Shown here in pieces: positions 1 through 7,837 of a stretch of 15,881 nucleotides of DNA. This stretch comes from Clostridium sp. (GTDB taxonomy: Bacteria > Bacillota > Clostridia > Acetivibrionales > Acetivibrionaceae). The stretch lies in the NCBI GenBank assembly GCA_012841175.1, contig DUVG01000264.1, positions 1 to 15,881 of the forward strand, in the 5' to 3' direction. The position numbers and the translations under genes were made by a program. Under the pieces are notes generated by a model that searched no databases, was not told where the DNA came from, and saw only the letters and a list, made by a program, of their open reading frames with translations. Each line of letters starts with the position of its first letter. Position 1 is the first letter of the stretch.

Positions 1-769
1 GTGGCTAAATAATGCTCAAGATCTTATTAGAGATAATATTACCACACTGCCTAATGTTATAAGTACAAGGGATGATATAATGCTGTATCTAATTCAGGCA
101 GGACTAGAGCCTAAAACTGCTTTTAAAATAATGGAAGATGTGAGGAAGGGGAAAGGGCTAAAGGAAGAGTATGAAAAAGAAATGAAGGAAAAAAATGTAC
201 CTGCTTGGTATATAGATTCTTGTAAAAAAATAAAGTATATGTTTCCTAAGGCTCACGCAGCTGCTTATGTAATGATGGCTTTTAGAATTGCCTGGTTTAA
301 AGTGAATTTCCCTAAAGAGTTTTATGTAACTTATTTTACAGTCAGGGCAGATGATTTTGATGCTGAGCTTATGTGTAACGGGCAGGATAAGGTACGAAAC
401 AAAACAAAAGAGTTTGAACAAAGGGGAAATACCCTTACTCAAAAAGAAAAAAATGTTTTGACAATTTTAGAAGTTGTTAATGAAATGTATGCAAGAGGTA
501 TTAATTTTTTACCTATTGATTTATATGAATCTGATGCAACAAAATTTCAGATAGTTGATGATGGAATAAGACCACCATTAAATTCTCTTCAGGGTCTTGG
601 CAACGCAGCTGCCCAAAACATCGTTGAGGCAAGAAATGAAGGAGAGTTTATTTCTATTGATGATTTGAGAATAAGATCTAAAATAAGTAAAGCTGTTATA
701 GAGATACTTCAAAATAACGGGTGCTTAAAAGGCTTACCTGAAAGCAATCAGATAAGTTTGTTTTCTTAG
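1..769 (+). CDS. polC: DNA polymerase III alpha subunit, PolC type (3' end only)
   Basis: This is the last 255 codons of the Gram-positive replicative polymerase PolC; the reading frame is open from base 2, so the gene starts upstream of the window. PolC extends leading and lagging strands at the replication fork and carries an inserted 3'-5' proofreading exonuclease, which lies in the missing part. The visible segment has the conserved stretch MFPKAHAAAYVMMA followed by FRIAWFKVNFPKEFY, a hallmark of the PolC C-terminal region, then a helix-hairpin-helix-like section around LQGLGNAAAQNIVEAR, and the usual tail ending in ISLFS. Family members are about 1400-1450 residues, so roughly 18 percent is present. 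polC directly upstream of rimP-nusA is a common Firmicute order. A separate promoter follows the stop, so the next operon need not depend on polC transcription. Confidence 0.97.
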   Translation, partial: WLNNAQDLIRDNITTLPNVISTRDDIMLYLIQAGLEPKTAFKIMEDVRKGKGLKEEYEKEMKEKNVPAWYIDSCKKIKYMFPKAHAAAYVMMAFRIAWFKVNFPKEFYVTYFTVRADDFDAELMCNGQDKVRNKTKEFEQRGNTLTQKEKNVLTILEVVNEMYARGINFLPIDLYESDATKFQIVDDGIRPPLNSLQGLGNAAAQNIVEARNEGEFISIDDLRIRSKISKAVIEILQNNGCLKGLPESNQISLFS

Positions 770-805
770 AGAAAAGTGTAGGTAAAAATAAATATAATAA
801 AATTG

Positions 806-834
806 TTGATAAATACAAATAATAATGGTATAAT
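806..834 (+). promoter_or_regulatory. sigma-A promoter of the rimP-nusA-infB operon
   Basis: The -35 element TTGATA (806-811) is separated by exactly 17 bp from a consensus TATAAT (829-834), which is also preceded by TG at 826-827 (extended -10). Transcription would begin near 841, giving a leader of about 110 nt before rimP. It lies 37 bp after the polC stop. Seen directly; activity is inferred. Confidence 0.85.
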
Positions 835-871
835 ACATTTGGACTAAAGCATAATAGGTAAGCATAAATGC

Positions 872-897
872 AAAGAGTGGGGAAGAACCCACTCTTT
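872..897 (+). promoter_or_regulatory. Leader hairpin, candidate NusA-dependent attenuator
   Basis: AAAGAGTGGG (872-881) pairs perfectly with CCCACTCTTT (888-897) around the loop GAAGAA. Because the promoter is upstream, the hairpin sits about 30 nt into the 5' leader and so acts on this operon, not only as the end of polC. The U-tract is short and interrupted (TTTCGTATTATTT), as expected of a termination site that needs help from NusA. In Bacillus subtilis nusA is known to autoregulate through a NusA-dependent leader terminator ahead of ylxS/rimP; I infer the same here. A second, weaker stem (CCCTT 911-915 with AAGGG 927-931) follows. Confidence 0.7.
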
Positions 898-949
898 CGT
901 ATTATTTAAACCCTTAGATGTATAAGAAGGGCTTAATATGGAGGTAGAT

Positions 950-1414
950 ATGTCTAAAAGGAAAATAGAAGAAATTGCCACTAATTTAGCAGAGCCTGTG
1001 GTAAAAAAGAATTCATTTGAACTGGTAGATGTTGAATTTGTAAAAGAAGGACCCAATTGGTATTTGAGAATCTACATAGATAAGCCAGGTGGAATAACTA
1101 TTGATGATTGTAAAGTTGTTAGTGAAGAAGTAAGTGATTTACTTGACAAAGAAGACCCAATTCCTCAAAGTTATTTTCTAGAGGTTTCTTCGCCAGGACT
1201 TGAAAGACCGCTTAAAAAAGATTCTGATTTTGAAAAATTTAAAGGTGAATTGGTTGAAGTAAGGTTATTTAAAGCAATTAATGGCAAAAAAATATATGCA
1301 GGAGAACTAATTGGTTTAATAGATAATAAAATAGTTATAAGTCAAGACAGTATGGAAACAATTGAATTTGAAAGAGAAAAAGTTTCATTAGTAAGGAGAA
1401 CTATAATATTTTAA
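950..1414 (+). CDS. rimP: Ribosome maturation factor RimP
   Basis: RimP (YlxS in Bacillus) is a cytoplasmic assembly factor that helps the 30S subunit mature. The product is 154 residues, the normal family length of about 150-160. The start MSKRKIEEIATNLAEPVV, the central DVEFVKEG...LRIYIDKPGG segment and the SSPGLERPL motif are typical of the N-terminal RimP domain; the C-terminal part is the SH3-like domain. I chose ATG 950 because a near-perfect GGAGGT (940-945) lies just before it. An in-frame ATG at 938 would add four residues and overlaps that ribosome binding site, with only a weak AAGGG of its own. First gene of the operon; nusA follows after 34 nt. Confidence 0.95.
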   Translation: MSKRKIEEIATNLAEPVVKKNSFELVDVEFVKEGPNWYLRIYIDKPGGITIDDCKVVSEEVSDLLDKEDPIPQSYFLEVSSPGLERPLKKDSDFEKFKGELVEVRLFKAINGKKIYAGELIGLIDNKIVISQDSMETIEFEREKVSLVRRTIIF

Positions 1415-1448
1415 GTTGTTATATGAAATAAAACGAGGAGGTTCTAAA

Positions 1449-2678
1449 ATGAGTGCGGATTTAATTCATGCATTAGAACAATTAGAAAAAGAAAAAGGAA
1501 TTGATAAAGAAATATTAATTGAAGCTATAGAAGCAGCGCTTATATCAGCATATAAAAGAAATTTCGGTTCATCTCAGAATGTAAGAGTTGCAGTTGACCG
1601 AGATAGTGGAGAGTTTAAAGTATATGCATTGAAAAAAGTAACTAGTGAGCCAAAGGATGATAGTTCTGATATATCAGTTGAAGATGCTAAAAAAGTAAAT
1701 GCTGAGTTAGAGGAAGATGATGTTGTAGAGGTAGAAGTAACTCCAAGAAAATTTGGAAGAATAGCAGCACAAACAGCTAAACAAGTTGTTGTCCAACGTA
1801 TAAGAGAGGCTGAAAGGGGAATTATTTTTGATGAGTTCTCCAACAAGGAAGGCGAAATAGTTACTGGAATAGTTCAGAGGACTGAAAGGAAAAATGTAAT
1901 TATAGATTTAGGAAAAGCTGAAGCAATATTAGCCCCAGCAGAGCAGGTGCCTGGTGAAGAGTATAAATTCAATGATAGAATAAAAACATATATAATAGAA
2001 GTAAAAAAGACTACTAAAGGTCCTCAAATAATGGTATCTAGGACACATCCAGGTCTAATAAAAAGATTGTTTGAGCTTGAAGTACCTGAAATATATGAAG
2101 GTATAGTTGAACTAAAAAGTATTTCAAGAGAACCAGGTTCTAGAACGAAGATTGCTGTACACTCAAGAGATGATAATGTTGATCCTGTTGGTGCTTGTGT
2201 AGGACAAAAAGGAACAAGGGTTCAGGCTATTGTTGATGAACTTAGAGGAGAAAAAATAGACATAATAAACTGGAGCAGCGACCCAAAAGAATATATTTCA
2301 AGTAGTTTAAGTCCTGCAAAAGTAATTAGAGTGGATGTGAATGAAGAGGAGAAAAGTGCAAAGGTAACGGTGCCAGATTTTCAATTGTCCTTAGCAATAG
2401 GAAAAGAGGGTCAAAATGCAAGACTTGCTGCTAAGTTAACTGGTTGGAAAATTGATATTAAAAGCGAATCTCAACTTAGAGCAGATATTGAGCAGCAGTT
2501 CTTTAATATTGACAGCGTATATAATGAAGATTTAGAAGAGGATATTCCACAGGATGTTGTAGAGGATGTTGTAGAGGATGTTGTAGAGGATGTTGTAGAA
2601 AATACAGAACAAGAAAGCTTTGAAGAGGATATTGAAGAAAACTATGTAGAAGAGGATATGGATGAAGATATTATTTAA
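1449..2678 (+). CDS. nusA: Transcription termination/antitermination factor NusA
   Basis: NusA binds RNA polymerase and nascent RNA and modulates pausing and termination. Domains in order: N-terminal polymerase-binding domain (about 1-130), S1 domain from about residue 135, KH1 with its GQKG loop at 252-255, and KH2 with GKEG at 318-321. After residue 350 comes an acidic tail that contains four copies of DVVE (369-384) and then an Asp/Glu-rich end. The total is 409 residues; Firmicute NusA usually stops near 350-380, so the tail is extra. It is not the pair of acidic repeat domains of Escherichia coli NusA, which is longer and structured. ATG 1449 is supported by GAGGAGG at 1435-1441; the longer frame from 1416 has no such support. 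The gene probably feeds back on the leader hairpin upstream. Confidence 0.96.
   Translation: MSADLIHALEQLEKEKGIDKEILIEAIEAALISAYKRNFGSSQNVRVAVDRDSGEFKVYALKKVTSEPKDDSSDISVEDAKKVNAELEEDDVVEVEVTPRKFGRIAAQTAKQVVVQRIREAERGIIFDEFSNKEGEIVTGIVQRTERKNVIIDLGKAEAILAPAEQVPGEEYKFNDRIKTYIIEVKKTTKGPQIMVSRTHPGLIKRLFELEVPEIYEGIVELKSISREPGSRTKIAVHSRDDNVDPVGACVGQKGTRVQAIVDELRGEKIDIINWSSDPKEYISSSLSPAKVIRVDVNEEEKSAKVTVPDFQLSLAIGKEGQNARLAAKLTGWKIDIKSESQLRADIEQQFFNIDSVYNEDLEEDIPQDVVEDVVEDVVEDVVENTEQESFEEDIEENYVEEDMDEDII
2553..2600 (+). repeat. In-frame 12-bp tandem repeat (x4) in nusA
   Basis: Four head-to-tail copies of GATGTTGTAGAG run from 2553 to 2600, identical except for the last base of the fourth copy (A instead of G, a silent Glu change). 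Each unit encodes Asp-Val-Val-Glu, so copy-number change by slippage would keep the reading frame. Confidence 0.95.
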
Positions 2679-2744
2679 AAAGGTTTGAATTTTCTGTCCT
2701 TTTATTGGTAAGAATGAACATGTTGGTTTAGGGAAGTGATATTT

Positions 2745-3020
2745 TTGAAGAAAAAAAAGATTCCAATGAGAATGTGTCTAGGATGTCAGGAAATGAAACC
2801 TAAAAGAGAATTAATCAGAGTAGTAAAAAACAAAGAAAATGAAATATCAATTGACTTTGTTGGGAAAAAACCTGGGAGAGGTGCCTATATTTGCAAAAAA
2901 GTTGAATGTTTTGATAGGGCAAGGAAGGCTAATGGGTTTGAGAAATCATTTGAAACTTCTATTGATTGTGAAATATATGAAGCATTAAGAAAAGAGCTGG
3001 AGACGGATAATGACAAATAA
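2745..3020 (+). CDS. ylxR: YlxR family RNA-binding protein (RnpM)
   Basis: A 91-residue basic protein of the YlxR/DUF448 family, which is almost always encoded between nusA and ylxQ or infB. The Bacillus subtilis member has been renamed RnpM for its effect on RNase P; I infer a similar nucleic-acid-binding role. Visible features: KKKIPMRMCLGC near the N-terminus, MKPKRELIRVV, and the signature GKKPGRGAYIC. CLGC and the later Cys pair (YICKKVECF) give four cysteines, as in many clostridial members. I chose TTG 2745: GGGAAGTGAT (2731-2740) aligns with the 16S anti-Shine-Dalgarno region at good distance, and MKKKKIP matches the family's start. A GTG at 2736 lies inside that binding site. The end overlaps ylxQ by 11 nt. 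Confidence 0.9.
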   Translation: MKKKKIPMRMCLGCQEMKPKRELIRVVKNKENEISIDFVGKKPGRGAYICKKVECFDRARKANGFEKSFETSIDCEIYEALRKELETDNDK

Positions 3021-3360
3021 AATATATTCTTTTATAGGGCTGGCTAGAAAAGCTAACAAATTGGTTTCTGGTGATGAAACATGTGAAAGGTTTTTGAAAG
3101 CTGGTAAAGTTAAATTAATTATTGTGGCAAGAGATGCTTCATTAAATACAAAAAAGAAGTATAAAAATGCTTGTTCTCACAGGGATGTACAAATAAGAAT
3201 ATTTGGAACAAAAGAGCTATTAGGAAAGTTTATTGGTAAAGGAACAAATTCAGTAATAGCTATATTGGATAAAGGATTTTCCGACAATCTAACAAAAATG
3301 TTAGACAATGAAAATAATGCTTGCGGGGGTGAAGATATTGACAAAAAAAAGAGTTTATGA
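3010..3360 (+). CDS. ylxQ: YlxQ, L7Ae-family ribosomal-type RNA-binding protein
   Basis: A 116-residue member of the L7Ae/L30e/S12e/Gadd45 fold, relatives of which bind kink-turn RNA; its exact partner in bacteria is not settled. The core runs from IYSFIGLARKANKLVSG through LIIVARDAS to KGTNSVIAILDKGF at about residue 90. The remaining residues (NLTKMLDNENNACGGEDIDKKKSL region) are an extension in which the last codons also carry the infB ribosome binding site and first codons. ATG 3010 has GGAG at 2999-3002. It overlaps ylxR by 11 nt upstream and infB by 23 nt downstream, a compact arrangement that suggests coupled translation. Confidence 0.92.
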   Translation: MTNKIYSFIGLARKANKLVSGDETCERFLKAGKVKLIIVARDASLNTKKKYKNACSHRDVQIRIFGTKELLGKFIGKGTNSVIAILDKGFSDNLTKMLDNENNACGGEDIDKKKSL

Positions 3361-6300
3361 GATTGCCAAAGAGTTGAATACCACTAGTAGAAGGCTGATA
3401 GAAAAACTATCTGAAATAAACATAGTTGTCAAAAATCATATGAGTCTTCTAGAAGGTGAAGAATTAGATTCCTTATATGATTATATTGGAGTTATAAGAC
3501 ATGATGAAGAAAAAGAGGCTTCTAGTGATAATAAAAAACCTATTTCTCTAGTCAATAATGAAGAATTGAAAAAGGAAGCCAAAAAGGAAGCCAAAAACGC
3601 ACCTAGAATAATTAGAAAGGTAGAGATAAATCTAGATTCTGAAAAAGAGGAGAAGGAATCAGGCAAAAGTGATGGTAAAGACCAAAAAAGAGATGGAAGA
3701 GGTGGGCGTAATAAGAAAAACCAATATGTAAAAGTGGCTACATCTACCTCAGGTTTAAGACCAGGGTTTGTTAGAGAGACAAAGCCAGAGATAAGAAGGA
3801 CTTCGGTTAAAGCTTCTGAAAAAGAAAAAGCAGCTTTGTCAGAAAATAAAAAAGTTGATAAAAAAGTAAAAGATAATATGTTAGATGAAAGGAAGAATGA
3901 AGCTATTAAAACAAAAAATGAAATTAATGAAATTACTGTTTCTGATAAACATTTAACACCAGTTAAACAGGATGAGGACAAACAACTAAATATTGTAAAA
4001 TCTGTTGAAGATTCTAAAGAAGAAAAACAAATAAAAAAAGTAAAGGATATTGAAGAGAAAAAAGAAGATATTTCAGATAAAAAAGTTGATAAAAATAAAA
4101 AAGTAAGTGATAAAAAAGTTGAAAAAGTTCAAGAACAAAAAGGAAGAAGACAAAAAGAAAGCCAAAAACCTAACTCTAATATAAAAGATACAAAAAGAAA
4201 TAATATGCCAGATTCACAGGTGACAAAAGAGGCGAAAGATAAAGAAAATAAAGGCAGAAGTGAAAAAGATAAAAATATTAACCAGGAAATAAAGAAGGCT
4301 TTAGAAATACCAAAAGTTGATTTAAAACCTACTCAAAAAGAAGAAGAAAATAATCAGCAACGTGGAGAAAAACGTGATTTTAAAGAGACTAAAGATGTAA
4401 AAAAAGATGCTAATAAGCCAAAAAAAGCTTTTAATAAAAATAAAAATAAACCAAATAAAAATATTTTTGTAGCTAAAAAAGAAGTGGCAGAGGTTTTATC
4501 GGATGACCATATTTTAGAAGAACTTTATGACGATGGAGTAAAAAAACCAAGAAAAGCAAAGAAAGATAATAAAAAAGAAAACAAAAAAGAAAAGCATATT
4601 CCGCCAAAAGCTGTTCTTACATCTGTAAGATTAAGCGAAACAATGACTGTTAAAGAGTTTGCAGAAACCATTAAGAAAACATCTGCAGACGTAATTAAGC
4701 GTTTGATGAAATTGGGTGTAATGGCAACAGTAAATCAAGAAATAGATTTTGATACCGCGTCAATAATAGCAGATGAATATGGTATTACTGCTGAGAAAGA
4801 AATTGTTATAAATGAAGAAGATATTCTCTTTGATGATTCTGAGGACGACAATGAGGATGAATTAGAACCAAGACCTCCTGTTGTTGTTGTTATGGGGCAT
4901 GTTGACCATGGTAAAACTTCACTTTTAGATGCTATAAAAGAAACAAATACTACTGAAAAAGAAGCAGGTGGAATTACTCAGCATATTGGTGCATATACAG
5001 TTAATGTGAATAAAAGAAATATTACATTTCTTGATACACCTGGACATGAAGCTTTTACAGCTATGAGAGCAAGAGGTGCACAGGTAACTGACGTGGCAAT
5101 ACTTGTGGTTGCAGCTGATGACGGTGTTATGCCTCAGACTGTGGAAGCAATTAACCATGCTAAGGCGGCAAATGTTACTATAATTGTTGCAATTAACAAG
5201 ATGGATAAACCTGACGCTAATCCTGATAGGATAAAACAGGAATTAACTGAGCATGGTCTAGTTGTTGAAGAATGGGGAGGAGACACTATTTGTGTAGAGG
5301 TTTCAGCCAAAAAGAGAACAAATATAGACTATTTACTTGAAATGGTACTTTTAGTTGCAGATATGCTTGAACTAAAATCAAACCCAAATAGACAGGCAAA
5401 AGGAACTGTAATTGAGGCAAAACTTGATAAAGATAGGGGCGCTATAGCTACTATGCTTGTTCAAAGAGGAACATTGAATCATGGAGATTCAATTGTTACA
5501 GGAACATTAGTTGGTAGAGTAAGGGCAATGACAGATGATAAAGGTCAAAGAATTATGAAAGCTGGCCCATCAACACCTGTTGAAATACTTGGACTTCCAG
5601 AAGTACCAGAGGCTGGAGAAATATTCTATGCAATAACTGATGAGAAAATTGCAAAACAGCTTGTTGAAAAGAGAAAGCAAAGACAAAGAGAAGAGCATTT
5701 AAATTCTACTGCTAGAGTTTCATTAGATGATTTATTTGAACAAATTAAAGCTGGTGAAGTAAAAGAACTAAATATAATTGTAAAGGCAGATGTACAAGGT
5801 TCTGTAGAAGCTGTTAAACAATCTTTAGAAAAGCTTTCAAATGAAGAAGTTGCAATTAAAATAATTCATGGAGGAGTAGGAGCTGTTACAGAATCAGACG
5901 TAACTTTAGCACAGGTATCAAATGCAATTATAATTGGTTTTAATGTTGGAACTGCAGGAAATGTTATGGGAATTGCAAAAGATACCGGAGTGGACATAAG
6001 ACTTTATACAATTATTTACAATGCAATAGAAGATGTTGAAGCAGCTATGAAAGGATTACTTGACCCAACTTATAAAGAAGTTATTACTGGTCATATTGAA
6101 ATAAGACAGATATTTAAGGCTTCAGGTGTAGGTACTATTGGTGGTGGATATGTAACTGATGGGAAAGTTATCAGGAACAGTGAAATAAGATTGCTAAGAG
6201 AAGGTATTGTTGTTCATGAAGGAAAACTTGCTTCTCTCAAAAGATTTAAAGATGATGTGAAAGAGGTTGTTCAAGGCTATGAATGTGGAATATCCTTAGA

Positions 6301-6367
6301 AAGATACAATGATATAAAAGAAGGAGATGTCATTGAAGCTTACGTTATGGAAGAAGTTAAAAAATAA
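3338..6367 (+). CDS. infB: Translation initiation factor IF-2
   Basis: IF2 is the GTPase that recruits initiator fMet-tRNA to the 30S subunit and promotes 50S joining. At 1009 residues it is long for a Firmicute (Bacillus subtilis about 716) because of its linker. Order: N-terminal IF2_N domain (about 1-50), a Lys/Glu-rich low-complexity linker (about 60-420), a second IF2_N domain (about 422-483), and the G domain with GHVDHGKT (520-527), DTPGH (566-570), NKMD (620-623) and SAK (656-658). The beta-barrel and C-terminal tRNA-binding domains follow. I chose TTG 3338, giving MTKKRVYEIAKELN as in other IF2 proteins, with GGGGGTGA at 3325-3332. An upstream ATG at 3308 would add ten residues and overlaps this site. 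All GTPase motifs are intact. Confidence 0.97.
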   Translation: MTKKRVYEIAKELNTTSRRLIEKLSEINIVVKNHMSLLEGEELDSLYDYIGVIRHDEEKEASSDNKKPISLVNNEELKKEAKKEAKNAPRIIRKVEINLDSEKEEKESGKSDGKDQKRDGRGGRNKKNQYVKVATSTSGLRPGFVRETKPEIRRTSVKASEKEKAALSENKKVDKKVKDNMLDERKNEAIKTKNEINEITVSDKHLTPVKQDEDKQLNIVKSVEDSKEEKQIKKVKDIEEKKEDISDKKVDKNKKVSDKKVEKVQEQKGRRQKESQKPNSNIKDTKRNNMPDSQVTKEAKDKENKGRSEKDKNINQEIKKALEIPKVDLKPTQKEEENNQQRGEKRDFKETKDVKKDANKPKKAFNKNKNKPNKNIFVAKKEVAEVLSDDHILEELYDDGVKKPRKAKKDNKKENKKEKHIPPKAVLTSVRLSETMTVKEFAETIKKTSADVIKRLMKLGVMATVNQEIDFDTASIIADEYGITAEKEIVINEEDILFDDSEDDNEDELEPRPPVVVVMGHVDHGKTSLLDAIKETNTTEKEAGGITQHIGAYTVNVNKRNITFLDTPGHEAFTAMRARGAQVTDVAILVVAADDGVMPQTVEAINHAKAANVTIIVAINKMDKPDANPDRIKQELTEHGLVVEEWGGDTICVEVSAKKRTNIDYLLEMVLLVADMLELKSNPNRQAKGTVIEAKLDKDRGAIATMLVQRGTLNHGDSIVTGTLVGRVRAMTDDKGQRIMKAGPSTPVEILGLPEVPEAGEIFYAITDEKIAKQLVEKRKQRQREEHLNSTARVSLDDLFEQIKAGEVKELNIIVKADVQGSVEAVKQSLEKLSNEEVAIKIIHGGVGAVTESDVTLAQVSNAIIIGFNVGTAGNVMGIAKDTGVDIRLYTIIYNAIEDVEAAMKGLLDPTYKEVITGHIEIRQIFKASGVGTIGGGYVTDGKVIRNSEIRLLREGIVVHEGKLASLKRFKDDVKEVVQGYECGISLERYNDIKEGDVIEAYVMEEVKK

Positions 6368-6395
6368 TAGGAAACTATTTTTAGGAGTGTTTTAA

Positions 6396-6743
6396 ATGGA
6401 CAGAACTATGCGAATTTCAGAAGAGATAAAAAGAGAAATTAGTGGTATTATACAAACTGAACTTAAAGATCCAAGGCTCTCAAAGCTTATTAGTGTTACA
6501 CATGTAAAGGCAACAAAAGATTTACGTTATGCTAAGGTGTTTGTTAGTATTATGGCAGATGATGAGGAAAAAAAAGAGGTGCTAAAGGGCTTAGAAAGTG
6601 CAGCAGGTTTTATAAGACGGGAGATAGGCAGTAGACTTCAAATACGTTATTCACCTGAAATTATTTTTGAAATTGATAATTCTATTGAGTACGGTGCACA
6701 GATTTCTAAGTTGATAAAGGATATAAAAGAAAAAGATAAATAA
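6396..6743 (+). CDS. rbfA: 30S ribosome-binding factor RbfA
   Basis: A 115-residue KH-like protein that binds the immature 30S subunit and helps 16S rRNA 5'-end maturation, important in the cold. Length and sequence fit the family: MDRTMRISEEIKREISGIIQTELKDPRL at the start, VTHVKATKDLRYAKVFVSI in the middle, and RREIGSRLQIRYSPEIIFEIDNSIEYG near the end. AGGAG at 6383-6387 lies 8 nt before the ATG. It follows infB after 28 nt, the standard bacterial order. Confidence 0.97.
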   Translation: MDRTMRISEEIKREISGIIQTELKDPRLSKLISVTHVKATKDLRYAKVFVSIMADDEEKKEVLKGLESAAGFIRREIGSRLQIRYSPEIIFEIDNSIEYGAQISKLIKDIKEKDK

Positions 6744-6880
6744 TTTAAAAGTATAATATAAAAAAATAAGATGATTAAGTGTATTAAAGCTTTAAACAAA
6801 GGCTTTAGAGCAAATGGATAGACTTAAAAATAGAAAACATAATTTTATTAGTAGATTGAAAGGATTGGGGAGTTGTAATA
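6744..6880 (+). other. rbfA-nrnA intergenic region with imperfect hairpin
   Basis: This 137-bp gap is the longest inside the operon. It holds a stem of about nine pairs with one bulged G (around 6785-6806, TAAAGC/GCTTTA core) that is not followed by a U-run, so it is not a clear terminator. It could be an RNA processing site. A TATAAT at 6752-6757 has no convincing -35. A 24-codon frame (6814-6888) overlapping the nrnA start has no good support as a gene. Confidence 0.4.
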
Positions 6881-7837
6881 ATGACTGAAAACAGTATTAT
6901 TTCAAAAATAAAAGGAGTGAAAACCCTTGCCATTTTACCGCATGTGTCTGTAGATGGGGATGCTCTTGGTTCAAGCATTGCCCTTGCTTATGCGGTGAAG
7001 ACGCTAGGGATTGAACCAATAATCTATATTGAAGAAGAAATTCCATCAAATTACGAGTTTTTGCCTGGCACAGAGTTTACAAAAATTTATCAAGGTCAAT
7101 CTAAAAGCTATGACCTTGTACTAGCATTAGATACAGGAGATATTGAGCGTCTTGGAAAACGAGTTGAAATTTTTAATGCTGCATCGGATACTATTAATAT
7201 AGATCACCATACAACAAATACTGAGTTTGCTAAATTAAATTATGTAAAAACAAATTCGTCAGCCACAGGAGAAATAATATATCAGCTAATAAAAATGATG
7301 GGAGTTCCGTTAACTAAAGAAATATCTACCTGTATTTATGTTGCTATAACTACAGATACAGGTGGATTTAGATATAGCAACACCACATCTATCACCCACC
7401 AGATAGTTTCAGATTTGATAAATAATGGCGTTAATGTGTCAGAAGTTTCACAGCTTTTATTTGAAACAATGTCTTTATCTAAGACAAAACTTATGGGAAT
7501 GGCAATACAAACTCTTGAAATATTGGAAAATGGTAAAGCTGCATTTATAACTGTTACAGAAAGTATGATTAAAGATACAAATGCAAAAGAAGAGGATTGT
7601 GACGGCATTGTCAATATAGGAAGAAATATAAAAGGCGTAGAAGTTGCAGTTCTCATAAGAGAAAATGCAAATGAAAGTTTTAAAATAAATTTAAGGTCAA
7701 AAAAACATGTTGATGTGTCCATTATAGCCAATAAACTTGGCGGCGGTGGACATAAAAATGCAGCTGGGTGTACAATAGAAGGGAATATGGATGATATAAA
7801 ACAAATGCTTTTAAAGGAGATAAGAGAAGCTTTATAA
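6881..7837 (+). CDS. nrnA: DHH/DHHA1 phosphoesterase, NrnA-type oligoribonuclease / pAp phosphatase
   Basis: A 318-residue DHH-family phosphoesterase. In Bacillus subtilis NrnA degrades very short RNA oligomers and dephosphorylates 3'-phosphoadenosine-5'-phosphate; the position after rbfA is typical of this gene in Firmicutes. Metal-binding motifs are all visible: H21 and D25-G-D27 in the HVSVDGDALGSS block, D84 in LDTGD, and the DHH triad at 108-110 (IDHHTTN). The C-terminal DHHA1 domain has GGGGHKNAAGC starting at residue 287, the substrate-binding loop. GGGGAG (6867-6872) precedes the ATG by 8 nt. The stop shares a base with the truB start (TAATG), indicating translational coupling. Some relatives act on cyclic dinucleotide products such as pGpG or pApA, which cannot be separated here by sequence. 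Confidence 0.93.
   Translation: MTENSIISKIKGVKTLAILPHVSVDGDALGSSIALAYAVKTLGIEPIIYIEEEIPSNYEFLPGTEFTKIYQGQSKSYDLVLALDTGDIERLGKRVEIFNAASDTINIDHHTTNTEFAKLNYVKTNSSATGEIIYQLIKMMGVPLTKEISTCIYVAITTDTGGFRYSNTTSITHQIVSDLINNGVNVSEVSQLLFETMSLSKTKLMGMAIQTLEILENGKAAFITVTESMIKDTNAKEEDCDGIVNIGRNIKGVEVAVLIRENANESFKINLRSKKHVDVSIIANKLGGGGHKNAAGCTIEGNMDDIKQMLLKEIREAL

Noticed and set aside
770..900. Hairpin 872-897 as simple polC terminator
   Set aside because: A strong promoter lies between polC and the hairpin and the U-tract is interrupted, so a leader role fits better, though it may also trim polC read-through.
3308..3337. Upstream ATG start for infB
   Set aside because: It overlaps the GGGGGTGA ribosome binding site used by TTG 3338, and the family N-terminus begins at MTKKRVYEIAKELN.
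3481..3981. 166-codon open frame on the minus strand, Ser/Phe/Leu-rich
   Set aside because: Mirror of the Lys/Glu-rich linker of infB, where A-rich codons remove stops from the other strand; no ribosome binding site or family resemblance.
6814..6888. 24-codon frame overlapping the start of nrnA
   Set aside because: No clear ribosome binding site and no recognisable product; most likely chance.
7336..7731. 131-codon open frame on the minus strand
   Set aside because: Fully inside nrnA, whose motifs are intact; composition is that of an antisense shadow.
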